This document shows positions 1 through 5,796 of a stretch of 10,000 nucleotides of DNA, piece after piece; positions within the stretch are counted from its first letter, which is position 1, and the number at the start of each line of letters is the position of its first letter. Under the pieces are notes generated by a model that saw only the letters and a program-made list of their open reading frames with translations, did not search any database and was not told the DNA's origin. Location: positions 1 through 10,000 of the forward strand of contig JAIWNU010000012.1 in assembly GCA_020216655.1 (NCBI GenBank), written 5' to 3'. The DNA is from Treponema sp. Lineage in GTDB: Bacteria > Spirochaetota > Spirochaetia > Treponematales > Breznakiellaceae. The position numbers and the translations under genes were made by a program.

Positions 1-126
1 TATATAGGCAACACCGGTCTTTCCACTGGTCCGCATCTTCACTATGAAGTTCATATTGGGTCAGACGTGGTTGATCCTCTTAAATATCTGAATATCCGTG
101 CAAGTCTGGCTGGATATAAAAAATAA
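1..126 (+). CDS. M23 (LytM-type) metallopeptidase, C-terminal fragment
   Basis: Only the last 41 residues are in the window; the frame is open from base 1 and ends at TAA 124-126. The fragment carries the [12 protein letters not shown] stretch, the typical HxH end of the M23/LytM zinc peptidase fold. Its second histidine (residue 14 of the fragment) is the expected zinc ligand, and it is followed by the usual VDPLKYL ending of this family. By family knowledge such enzymes cut peptide cross-links in peptidoglycan in the periplasm; some members are inactive regulators, and the upstream metal ligands are out of view, so activity cannot be judged. The bactofilin gene starts 11 bp downstream, which fits the well-known M23-bactofilin gene pairing. 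Confidence 0.87.
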   Translation, partial: YIGNTGLSTGPHLHYEVHIGSDVVDPLKYLNIRASLAGYKK

Positions 127-137
127 CGGGAATTCCT

Positions 138-557
138 ATGCCGGAAAAAATTTTAGAAAATCTCTCAATTAACACAATTATTGGTGCGGGAACCCGTATT
201 GATGGCGATGTTGTCTCCCCAGGTTTTACCCGAATCGATGGAGCCTTGAAGGGCGATCTTACAGTTCAGGGCAGGGTAGTGATTGGTGAAAATGCACGGC
301 TTCGCAGCAATGTTTCCGGCACTGCGGTTACCGTGGGCGGAGTTGTATTAGGTGATATTTTAGCTCATGACAGGGTCATTGTCTTATCCAGTGCGGTAGT
401 TCTTGGAACCATTATTACCTGTCGAATCCAGATAGACGAGGGCTCTATAATCCACGGAAGAGTGATAACCTGTGCTACCCGGGAAGAATGGGAACGCAGG
501 TGTGCAGAGCAAAGGGATGCGCGAAGCATCAATGCTCCGATTTTCAGAAGGATGTAA
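138..557 (+). CDS. Bactofilin (polymer-forming cytoskeletal protein)
   Basis: A 139-residue protein, the usual size for a short bactofilin. Residues about 10-110 form the repeated Gly/Ile/Val pattern of the bactofilin beta-helix (for example TRIDGDV, TRIDGALKGDL, VGGVVLGDI, IQIDEGSIIHGRV). The tail at about 113-139 is charged and probably disordered. There is no membrane segment or signal peptide. Family members polymerise in the cytoplasm, often at the membrane, and position cell-wall enzymes; in several bacteria they work with an M23 peptidase encoded next door, as here. The ATG at 138 lies 11 bp after the M23 stop with a weak GGGA ribosome site (128-131), so it is probably translated from the same transcript. 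Its last codons carry the likely ribosome site of the next gene. Confidence 0.93.
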   Translation: MPEKILENLSINTIIGAGTRIDGDVVSPGFTRIDGALKGDLTVQGRVVIGENARLRSNVSGTAVTVGGVVLGDILAHDRVIVLSSAVVLGTIITCRIQIDEGSIIHGRVITCATREEWERRCAEQRDARSINAPIFRRM

Positions 558-567
558 ACACCACTTT

Positions 568-1089
568 ATGGCCAAGGTTGATTTCCCTGAAAGCCAAACA
601 CCGTTTTTTAATCCTGCAGTGTATTCCTCTGCTCAAAGTGAATTGAAAAAGCAAAAGAAAACTGTATCCGGAAAAACTACTCATGTTACACCATTTACGA
701 AGCTGCTTGAAAGTTCTGAGGAAGAGACGCCTGTTACATCAGTGCCGATTCCGGAAGGATTATCTTCATCTGAGGCGTTACAGTTTCTTTTGGACCAGGT
801 TCATATAGCCGGAGAGGCGCTCAAAGAAAAACCCTTTCAGGAACAAATTGTTCATTATAAAGAAGCGGTGCGCAATTTTATTAAATATGTGGTAGACAAC
901 AGCTATACGGTCGAAGAAAAAACAAGCGGGACTAATATTCTTAAAAGAAAAAAATTTACTATAATTCAGGTGATAGATAAAAAGCTGGACCAGCTGGCAG
1001 CGGGAATTTTAGCCGGTCAGGCAAATCAGATTCAAATTTTGGCAAAATTGGATGAGATTAAGGGTTTATTGATCAATCTTTTACAATGA
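568..1089 (+). CDS. DUF327 / YaaR-family protein
   Basis: A 173-residue protein of unknown biochemical role. The C-terminal part (about residues 70-173) has the helical pattern of the YaaR/DUF327 family, including the HYKEAVRNFIKYVV segment, the IQVIDKKLDQLA helix and the closing DEIKGLLINLLQ. The first 60 residues are Lys/Ser/Thr-rich and probably disordered. I prefer ATG 568 as start, 10 bp after the bactofilin stop, because it avoids overlap and gives MAKVDFPES. The nearest ribosome site, AGAAGGA at 546-552, is 15 nt upstream, which is rather far. The in-frame ATG 532 (or GTG 472) would overlap the bactofilin gene. The next gene encodes a RicT homologue, and in Bacillus subtilis yaaR lies close to yaaT (ricT), which supports the family call. 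Confidence 0.83.
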   Translation: MAKVDFPESQTPFFNPAVYSSAQSELKKQKKTVSGKTTHVTPFTKLLESSEEETPVTSVPIPEGLSSSEALQFLLDQVHIAGEALKEKPFQEQIVHYKEAVRNFIKYVVDNSYTVEEKTSGTNILKRKKFTIIQVIDKKLDQLAAGILAGQANQIQILAKLDEIKGLLINLLQ

Positions 1090-1099
1090 GGACATAGGT

Positions 1100-2056
1100 A
1101 TGGATAACGATATACAGCATAATGAAGTTCATAGTGATGAATTTCATCATCTAGAAGATACGGCTTTTGGGGAATTTTCGGAAACTACCGGCATCGCTGT
1201 CCCGTTAGGAGAAGGCACTGAGCCGCTGGATGCTAATTTACCGGTGTATCGGCTTCGTTTGCCCTATTCCCATGAAACTTTTCAGGCCGTCTTTACAACC
1301 GATCTGCTTAACATCGGTACCATGGTGATTGTTCCGACCAGGTATGGAAAAGATATTGCCCAGATCATCGGCTATATAGAAAACAAAGGCAATGTTACCA
1401 GCTGTGAAGTCGTCAGGATTGATAGAATTGCTACTTCTGGAGACTTGGAAAAGACCAGGCAAAATGCAGAAAAAGAAAAGGAAGCCTTTGCAATATGCCG
1501 GGAAAAAATAAGCCTCCATCGTCTGGATATGAAGCTGGTTTCCGTTCATTATTTGCTGGAAGAATCGAAAATCTTGTTTTTCTTTACCGCAGAAAGCAGA
1601 GTAGATTTTAGAGAACTGGTAAAGGACCTGGTGGGGATATTTAAAACCAGGATTGAGCTTCGCCAAATAGGGGTGCGGGACGAGTCGCGTATTGTAGGCG
1701 GTTTAGGTGTATGCGGACGGGGCTATTGCTGTCATACGGTTTCGGACAAACTAAAGCCCGTATCGATAAAGATGGCAAAGGATCAAAATCTGTCTCTTAA
1801 TTCGATGAAAATTTCCGGCCCCTGCGGGCGCCTCCTGTGCTGTCTTGCCTATGAGTATTCTTTTTACAACGAAGCCCGCCGGCAGCTGCCCCAGGAGGGC
1901 TGCAAGCTTACCTGGCAGGAGGAAAATTGGAAAGTTGCCGAAGTAGACCCTGTGGGGGGTAAAATAAAAATTGTCTGTGAGGACGGCCGGCAGATTTACA
2001 TGCCAGTCAGCCGTTTCGAGAAACAGGACGGCCGCTGGCAGCTGGTAGATAATTAA
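1100..2056 (+). CDS. ricT: RicT/YaaT-like PSP1 domain protein
   Basis: A 318-residue PSP1 (YaaT/RicT) protein. After an acidic N-terminus (about 1-45) comes the PSP1 core with its two cysteine motifs: CGRGYCC at residues 205-211 and CGRLLCC at 242-248. In B. subtilis, RicT binds iron-sulfur clusters through such cysteines together with RicA and RicF, and the complex helps RNase Y process transcripts; that partnership here is inference, because no ricA or ricF is in the window. The full cysteine set suggests cluster binding is retained. The protein has no membrane segment and should be cytoplasmic. The ATG has a good ribosome site (GAGGA, 1088-1092) overlapping the yaaR stop, so the two genes are likely co-translated. 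The stop overlaps the converging methyltransferase gene. Confidence 0.92.
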   Translation: MDNDIQHNEVHSDEFHHLEDTAFGEFSETTGIAVPLGEGTEPLDANLPVYRLRLPYSHETFQAVFTTDLLNIGTMVIVPTRYGKDIAQIIGYIENKGNVTSCEVVRIDRIATSGDLEKTRQNAEKEKEAFAICREKISLHRLDMKLVSVHYLLEESKILFFFTAESRVDFRELVKDLVGIFKTRIELRQIGVRDESRIVGGLGVCGRGYCCHTVSDKLKPVSIKMAKDQNLSLNSMKISGPCGRLLCCLAYEYSFYNEARRQLPQEGCKLTWQEENWKVAEVDPVGGKIKIVCEDGRQIYMPVSRFEKQDGRWQLVDN

Positions 2057-2793
2057 ACTGAAGCTATTCCCACAAGAGCGATCGAGGTTCCATCGAACCG
2101 GGTGCCGGAAAAATCTTTGTAATACTCAATAGTGCCGAAACCAGAATCCTGCAATAATGTGGTAAGTTCTGCAGCCCGAATTGGGTAGAGCCGTGTTTCA
2201 TCCTTAAAGACCAGCTGATCCGTAGAAGAGTAGAGGGATGCGGTGAATCGCAGGGCCTGTTCACCGGGAATAGGGTCATAGCGGCGTACAAAACGGCAAC
2301 GGCTGGTAATTACATCGGGGAGCCCCTGGATTTTCTTGTCCAACACAAGCTCGTAATTGATGACTTGAAAAATAAAAGGAGCTCCTCCTTTGAGCAGCTT
2401 CCGGATTTTACTTAAAAAAGTACCAATTTTTTGAGCATCCCGTAGATGGGCTAAGGTATTTCCAAGACAGAGGATCCCGTCGAAGCTATTTTGCGGAAAA
2501 AAATCTGCCGCTTCAAGCATATCCATATGTAAAAACCGGCCATTTGTTTTTGGTTCCGGATTTCGCCGATTAGCGCTTTGTATCATTGCTGCATTAAGAT
2601 CTATGCCGGTTACTGTGTACCCTCTTTTAATAAGGGCTACTGCGGTGCTGCCGGTTGCACAGCCGACATCCAGTATTTTAGGGCTTGCTCCGGGCTGACG
2701 CGGAACCTGAGTCTCAATAAAGGTTATTCGGTCCTCTTCAAGGGGAAAAATATCATCATAATATTCAAGAAGGTCTTCGTAAAACTGGCTCAC
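2053..2793 (-). CDS. Class I SAM-dependent methyltransferase
   Basis: A 246-residue Rossmann-fold methyltransferase. Motif I is ILDVGCATG (about residues 40-48), with the acidic ribose-binding residue D65 in TGID. D91 follows (HMDML) and the post-II motif is FDGILCLGNTLAHL (104-117). The C-terminal half ends with TRLYPIRAAEL and a YYKDFSGTRFDG stretch, as in small-molecule methyltransferases of the Methyltransf_11/25 type. The substrate cannot be named from sequence. The start is GTG 2793, chosen because AAGGAG (CTCCTT on the plus strand, 2803-2808) lies 9 nt upstream. That site is inside the last codons of the GH42 gene, whose stop is only 4 bp before the GTG, so translation is probably coupled. 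Nothing in the sequence ties the function to galactoside use. Confidence 0.87.
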   Translation of the reverse strand: MSQFYEDLLEYYDDIFPLEEDRITFIETQVPRQPGASPKILDVGCATGSTAVALIKRGYTVTGIDLNAAMIQSANRRNPEPKTNGRFLHMDMLEAADFFPQNSFDGILCLGNTLAHLRDAQKIGTFLSKIRKLLKGGAPFIFQVINYELVLDKKIQGLPDVITSRCRFVRRYDPIPGEQALRFTASLYSSTDQLVFKDETRLYPIRAAELTTLLQDSGFGTIEYYKDFSGTRFDGTSIALVGIASV

Positions 2794-2797
2794 CGTA

Positions 2798-4825
2798 TCA
2801 CACTCCTTCTACTACTATTGTACCCCAGGGAGCAATAGTTTTCCCCTGGAATCGTTTTTTATATGGCGTATGGTTCATAACAACCGTAATGGATTTACCA
2901 TCCCCGGTAGTTCTGCGGACCGTTTCTATTCCAAGGCCATAAAAAACAGGATTAAGTCCCGCTTCTTTTAGAACAGATTTATATATGAAAAAGGTGGTTT
3001 TTGCATCCGGTGAAGTTCCAAAATACCAAACGGTTCCCTTCCCAAACCTGTTGCGGCTGATTGCAGGGCGCCCTGAATAGTGTTTTCTTTTGTCGTGATA
3101 GCTCGCCATGCACTGGGCGCTTTCAAGCTCTAGTATGTCAGTCCATACTTCGCCCTTGCATGAAACCAGAGAAGAAGCAAACTGGTTAAAGAGGCTGTTA
3201 TTAAGAGAGAGTTTAACCGAACCCTTTCCAAGGGCTTCAAAGCTGCGGATACGAATGCCTGCCATTTCGCGGAACTGGCCGGGAAGGACAAGGTCGGTAT
3301 TCCAGTTGTCTAAGGTTCGGGTACCGGAACGCCAGCCTAGTACCAGGGTTCCCCCTTGTTGTACCCAATCCAAAAGCCGGCTAACAAAGTCAGGGTCCGT
3401 AAGTTCATAAAGCGGAAGAGAGATAAGCTTGTATGCCTGTAAATCTACCGATCTCGTGCTTTTAATATCCGCGTTTACATTGAATAAAACGAAGGGGGCA
3501 AACCATCGTGCCATTTCTGCATCGTAACCAACCTGCATATAGGGCACGGGTCGATTATCCATACCGAGCGAAAGGGGCTGTTCCCGAACAAGACGGGATG
3601 TGTCCCTGTCATAAACAAGACATGCCTGGGCTGGAACCGGCTCGGATGCAAAGGTTTCGAAGAGACTCTTATTTTTCTGCATATTATGGACAATTTGCCG
3701 TTCCCGTTCTGTTTCGGTATTGTCCGTATCTCGTATGCCGTAACAGAGCTGTTCCTGAGCAAAGGGGGCGGTGCGCCAGCGGAAATAAAAAATAGCATTG
3801 GCTCCCCGTGCTACGGCTTGGTTTGTCCAGAGCGCTACCTGTTCTGGAGGCGGCAGATGCCCCAGTTGGGTGTGGCCCTGAATGCCGGAAAATTGTTCCA
3901 TGACTTTGAAATTACCTGTAGGATGGAGTCCCCTTACATAGGAAAGCACATAGGAGGTAAAGAAATAGGGAAGCGGTTCGTCCTGGTTTCCCCAGACGGG
4001 ATAATTGTCCCAGCCAGCGGCATCCATGGGGCGGACCATGTCTTCCATATCGATACATTGGGAGAGGGGGGCTGGATACAGATTAGTGGTGATCCATTGT
4101 TCAGGAAGTGCTTTTTGCCGAATTATCCGTACCTGATTAGCGGCCCAGGCAACTGCCGAATCAGAAGAAAAACGGTCATAATCGAGTAAAAGGGCGGGAT
4201 TGTGGTTCGTGGCGACCTGCTGGCGGGGGACCGGTATCTGTTCAAAGGAATGGTAGGTACTGCCCCAGAAAACAGTCCCCCAACGCCGATTAAGTTCATC
4301 AATTGATGAATATCGTTGGGAAAGCCAGCGATGCCAGGCCGTCCGGCAATGATCGCATACACAGTGGTCTGAGCCTTCGTGTCCGATTTCATTATCAATT
4401 TGCCAGCCAATAACGGTTTTTCTAGTTCCATAGTGATCCGCAAGGGCCTGTACGATTTCTATAGCCGCTTTCTGGTAAGAAGGCGCATTAAAGCATCCCA
4501 TGCGCCGGCATCCAAAGTCGCGTTTATATCCTAAGGGATGTACTGCCAGAACTGTGGGATCCTGGTCTACGAGCCATGCGGGCATGATCGCAGTGGGAGT
4601 GCCTATTACTGCGTCGAGGGAGTAGCGGTCAAGCAAATTAAAAACTTCATCAAAAAGGCTAAAGTCATATACCCCTGGCTTAGGCTCAAGGAGGGGCCAT
4701 GCAAATTCTATAATGCGAACGGCCTGAAACCCCTGGTCTTTCATCCGTTTGATGTCCGATTCCCACAATGACCGGTCCCATTGTTCAGGGTACCAGTCTA
4801 CGCCCCACAAGAAGTTCTGCGCCAT
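2798..4825 (-). CDS. bgaA: GH42 beta-galactosidase
   Basis: A 675-residue cytoplasmic glycoside hydrolase of family 42, the usual full length, with no signal peptide. The N-terminal (beta/alpha)8 barrel opens with WGVDWYPEQW and carries the acid/base Glu146 in WQIDNEIG and the likely nucleophile Glu310 in VMEQFSG. Four cysteines (C111, C155, C157, C160) match in spacing the structural zinc site of Thermus A4 beta-galactosidase. Residues about 400-610 fit the trimerisation domain and the rest a small beta domain. It should release galactose from short beta-galactosides taken into the cell; some family members prefer galacto-oligosaccharides or arabinopyranosides rather than lactose. ATG 4825 is chosen because of the strong GAGGAG site (plus-strand complement 4832-4837); a longer frame to 4975 would run into thyX. 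The methyltransferase follows in the same unit. Confidence 0.93.
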   Translation of the reverse strand: MAQNFLWGVDWYPEQWDRSLWESDIKRMKDQGFQAVRIIEFAWPLLEPKPGVYDFSLFDEVFNLLDRYSLDAVIGTPTAIMPAWLVDQDPTVLAVHPLGYKRDFGCRRMGCFNAPSYQKAAIEIVQALADHYGTRKTVIGWQIDNEIGHEGSDHCVCDHCRTAWHRWLSQRYSSIDELNRRWGTVFWGSTYHSFEQIPVPRQQVATNHNPALLLDYDRFSSDSAVAWAANQVRIIRQKALPEQWITTNLYPAPLSQCIDMEDMVRPMDAAGWDNYPVWGNQDEPLPYFFTSYVLSYVRGLHPTGNFKVMEQFSGIQGHTQLGHLPPPEQVALWTNQAVARGANAIFYFRWRTAPFAQEQLCYGIRDTDNTETERERQIVHNMQKNKSLFETFASEPVPAQACLVYDRDTSRLVREQPLSLGMDNRPVPYMQVGYDAEMARWFAPFVLFNVNADIKSTRSVDLQAYKLISLPLYELTDPDFVSRLLDWVQQGGTLVLGWRSGTRTLDNWNTDLVLPGQFREMAGIRIRSFEALGKGSVKLSLNNSLFNQFASSLVSCKGEVWTDILELESAQCMASYHDKRKHYSGRPAISRNRFGKGTVWYFGTSPDAKTTFFIYKSVLKEAGLNPVFYGLGIETVRRTTGDGKSITVVMNHTPYKKRFQGKTIAPWGTIVVEGV

Positions 4826-4831
4826 GGGTTG

Positions 4832-4837
4832 CTCCTC
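4832..4837 (-). promoter_or_regulatory. Ribosome binding site fixing the GH42 start
   Basis: CTCCTC on the plus strand reads GAGGAG on the minus strand, 6 nt before ATG 4825. It is the only strong site near the start and rules against the in-frame upstream codons as far as 4975. Confidence 0.8.
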
Positions 4838-4855
4838 TTTCTGTCTGAATCTAGC

Positions 4856-4884
4856 TTGTCGCATTGAGCTTATCGCAGTATTAT
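4856..4884 (+). promoter_or_regulatory. Probable thyX promoter (sigma-70 type)
   Basis: TTGTCG (4856-4861) and TATTAT (4879-4884) are separated by 17 bp. Transcription would start near 4891, leaving a leader of about 20 nt that contains the ribosome site GGAGG (4900-4904). The -10 element lies on the same bases as the -10 of the divergent GH42 promoter. Confidence 0.5.
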
Positions 4885-4885
4885 A
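4880..4885 (-). promoter_or_regulatory. Extended -10 promoter of the GH42-methyltransferase unit
   Basis: On the minus strand the sequence reads TGGTATAAT, a perfect -10 hexamer preceded by the TGn extension. The -35 position 17 bp upstream (TCTTCC) is poor, as is common for extended -10 promoters. The start of transcription would be near 4873, giving a leader of about 48 nt before ATG 4825. This is inferred from consensus only. Confidence 0.6.
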
Positions 4886-4910
4886 CCACAAGTTTAAGGG
4901 GAGGAAGACC

Positions 4911-5753
4911 ATGGCCCATTGTATTGTTGCGGAAGCCGAAGCTATCCTTGATAAGGAGTATCCTGTTTTAGACAAGGGTTTTGTCCGGCTTGTAGATTAC
5001 CTGGGAAGCGATGAACGGGTTGTGCAGGCTGCCAGGGTTTCCTACGGCTCTGGAACCAAGAGCTATCGCGAAGATGCGGCTTTGATAGATTATTTGCTCC
5101 GAAATGAACACACATCCCCCTTTGAGCAGGTCGTTTTGACCTTTCATGTGAAGCTCCCTATTTTTGTTGCCCGGCAAATGATTCGCCACAGGACAGCGCG
5201 GCTCAATGAAATATCTGGCCGTTATTCGGTTATGAAGGATGATTTTTATGTTCCCGCACCGGAGGATGTGGCATTGCAAAGCAGCGATAATAAACAGGGG
5301 CGCTCGAATGAACCTCTGGCACCGGAAGCAGCGGAGGCGGTGAGGGATCTTTTGAGATTAGGTCAAAAAGAATCCTATGATGATTACCTCAGGCTGGTGA
5401 ATCAGGGTATTGCCCGGGAACTGGCCAGGATTAACTTGCCCCTTTCTTTGTATACCGAGTGGTACTGGCAGATAGATCTGCATAATCTGTTTCATTTCTT
5501 AAAGCTAAGGCTCGATGCCCATGCTCAGAAGGAAATCCGCGAATATGCACAGGTTATGTTTGAGATAACAAAAAAGGTCGCGCCCCGCTGCTGCGAGTCC
5601 TTTGAGCGGCATATTTTAGGAGGCCTGCGTTTTTCCAAGGAAGAACTGGCTGAGCTGAAGCGCCGTTTGGGTATGGCGGTAGATGCAGAAAGTTTAAGCG
5701 GCAAAGCCCTGGAACGATTCGAAGAAAAACTCCGATCGGGCCGCCAGCTTTAA
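4911..5753 (+). CDS. thyX: Flavin-dependent thymidylate synthase
   Basis: A 280-residue ThyX, which makes dTMP from dUMP using FAD, NADPH and methylenetetrahydrofolate. The RHRX7S signature is present as RHRTARLNEIS (R92-H93-R94, S102), followed by GRYS. The C-terminal half has the LHNLFHFLKLRLD segment (190-202) and HAQKEIR (204-210), the regions that bind FAD and nucleotide in this family. The length is somewhat above the roughly 220-260 of many ThyX proteins because of a C-terminal extension after about residue 240. ATG 4911 is chosen for the strong GGAGG site 6 nt upstream; the reading frame is open back to 4749 but that part is antisense to the GH42 gene. It probably replaces ThyA as the cell's source of dTMP, though this window cannot exclude a second enzyme elsewhere. 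Confidence 0.96.
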   Translation: MAHCIVAEAEAILDKEYPVLDKGFVRLVDYLGSDERVVQAARVSYGSGTKSYREDAALIDYLLRNEHTSPFEQVVLTFHVKLPIFVARQMIRHRTARLNEISGRYSVMKDDFYVPAPEDVALQSSDNKQGRSNEPLAPEAAEAVRDLLRLGQKESYDDYLRLVNQGIARELARINLPLSLYTEWYWQIDLHNLFHFLKLRLDAHAQKEIREYAQVMFEITKKVAPRCCESFERHILGGLRFSKEELAELKRRLGMAVDAESLSGKALERFEEKLRSGRQL

Positions 5754-5778
5754 CACAGCTTTAATATAGCTTTAGCAG
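5746..5778 (+). repeat. Three tandem 11-bp repeats at the thyX 3' end
   Basis: The heptamer AGCTTTA occurs exactly at 5746-5752, 5757-5763 and 5768-5774, a strict 11-bp period with partly diverged spacers. The first copy contains the last codon of thyX and most of its TAA stop. An inverted copy (TTAAAGC, 5797-5803) lies at the end of the converging HD-GYP gene. No T-run follows, so this is not a standard intrinsic terminator. Confidence 0.75.
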
Positions 5779-5796
5779 TATAAGTGTGCGGTCTAA

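Noticed and set aside
472..567. GTG/ATG starts that would lengthen the YaaR protein into the bactofilin gene
   Set aside because: The added residues are an out-of-frame reading of the bactofilin C-terminus; ATG 568 gives a non-overlapping gene. ATG 532 cannot be fully excluded because the ribosome site for 568 is distant.
1238..1666. 142-codon open frame antisense to ricT
   Set aside because: It lies wholly inside ricT on the other strand and its sequence looks like a shadow, with no recognisable features.
3108..4189. Several open frames of about 95-167 codons on the plus strand opposite the GH42 gene
   Set aside because: They are the complement of a well-supported enzyme, have no domain-like sequence and no ribosome sites.
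4749..4910. Extension of thyX to an ATG at 4749
   Set aside because: This part is antisense to the GH42 coding sequence and its promoter; ATG 4911 has a strong ribosome site and the protein aligns with ThyX from there.
4826..4975. Extension of the GH42 gene by 50 residues to an upstream start at 4975
   Set aside because: It would overlap the start of thyX, lacks family similarity, and bypasses the strong ribosome site and the promoter at 4832-4885.
5754..5796. Bidirectional intrinsic terminator between thyX and the HD-GYP gene
   Set aside because: Stems from GCTTTAA/TTAAAGC are possible, but there is no T-run on either strand after them.
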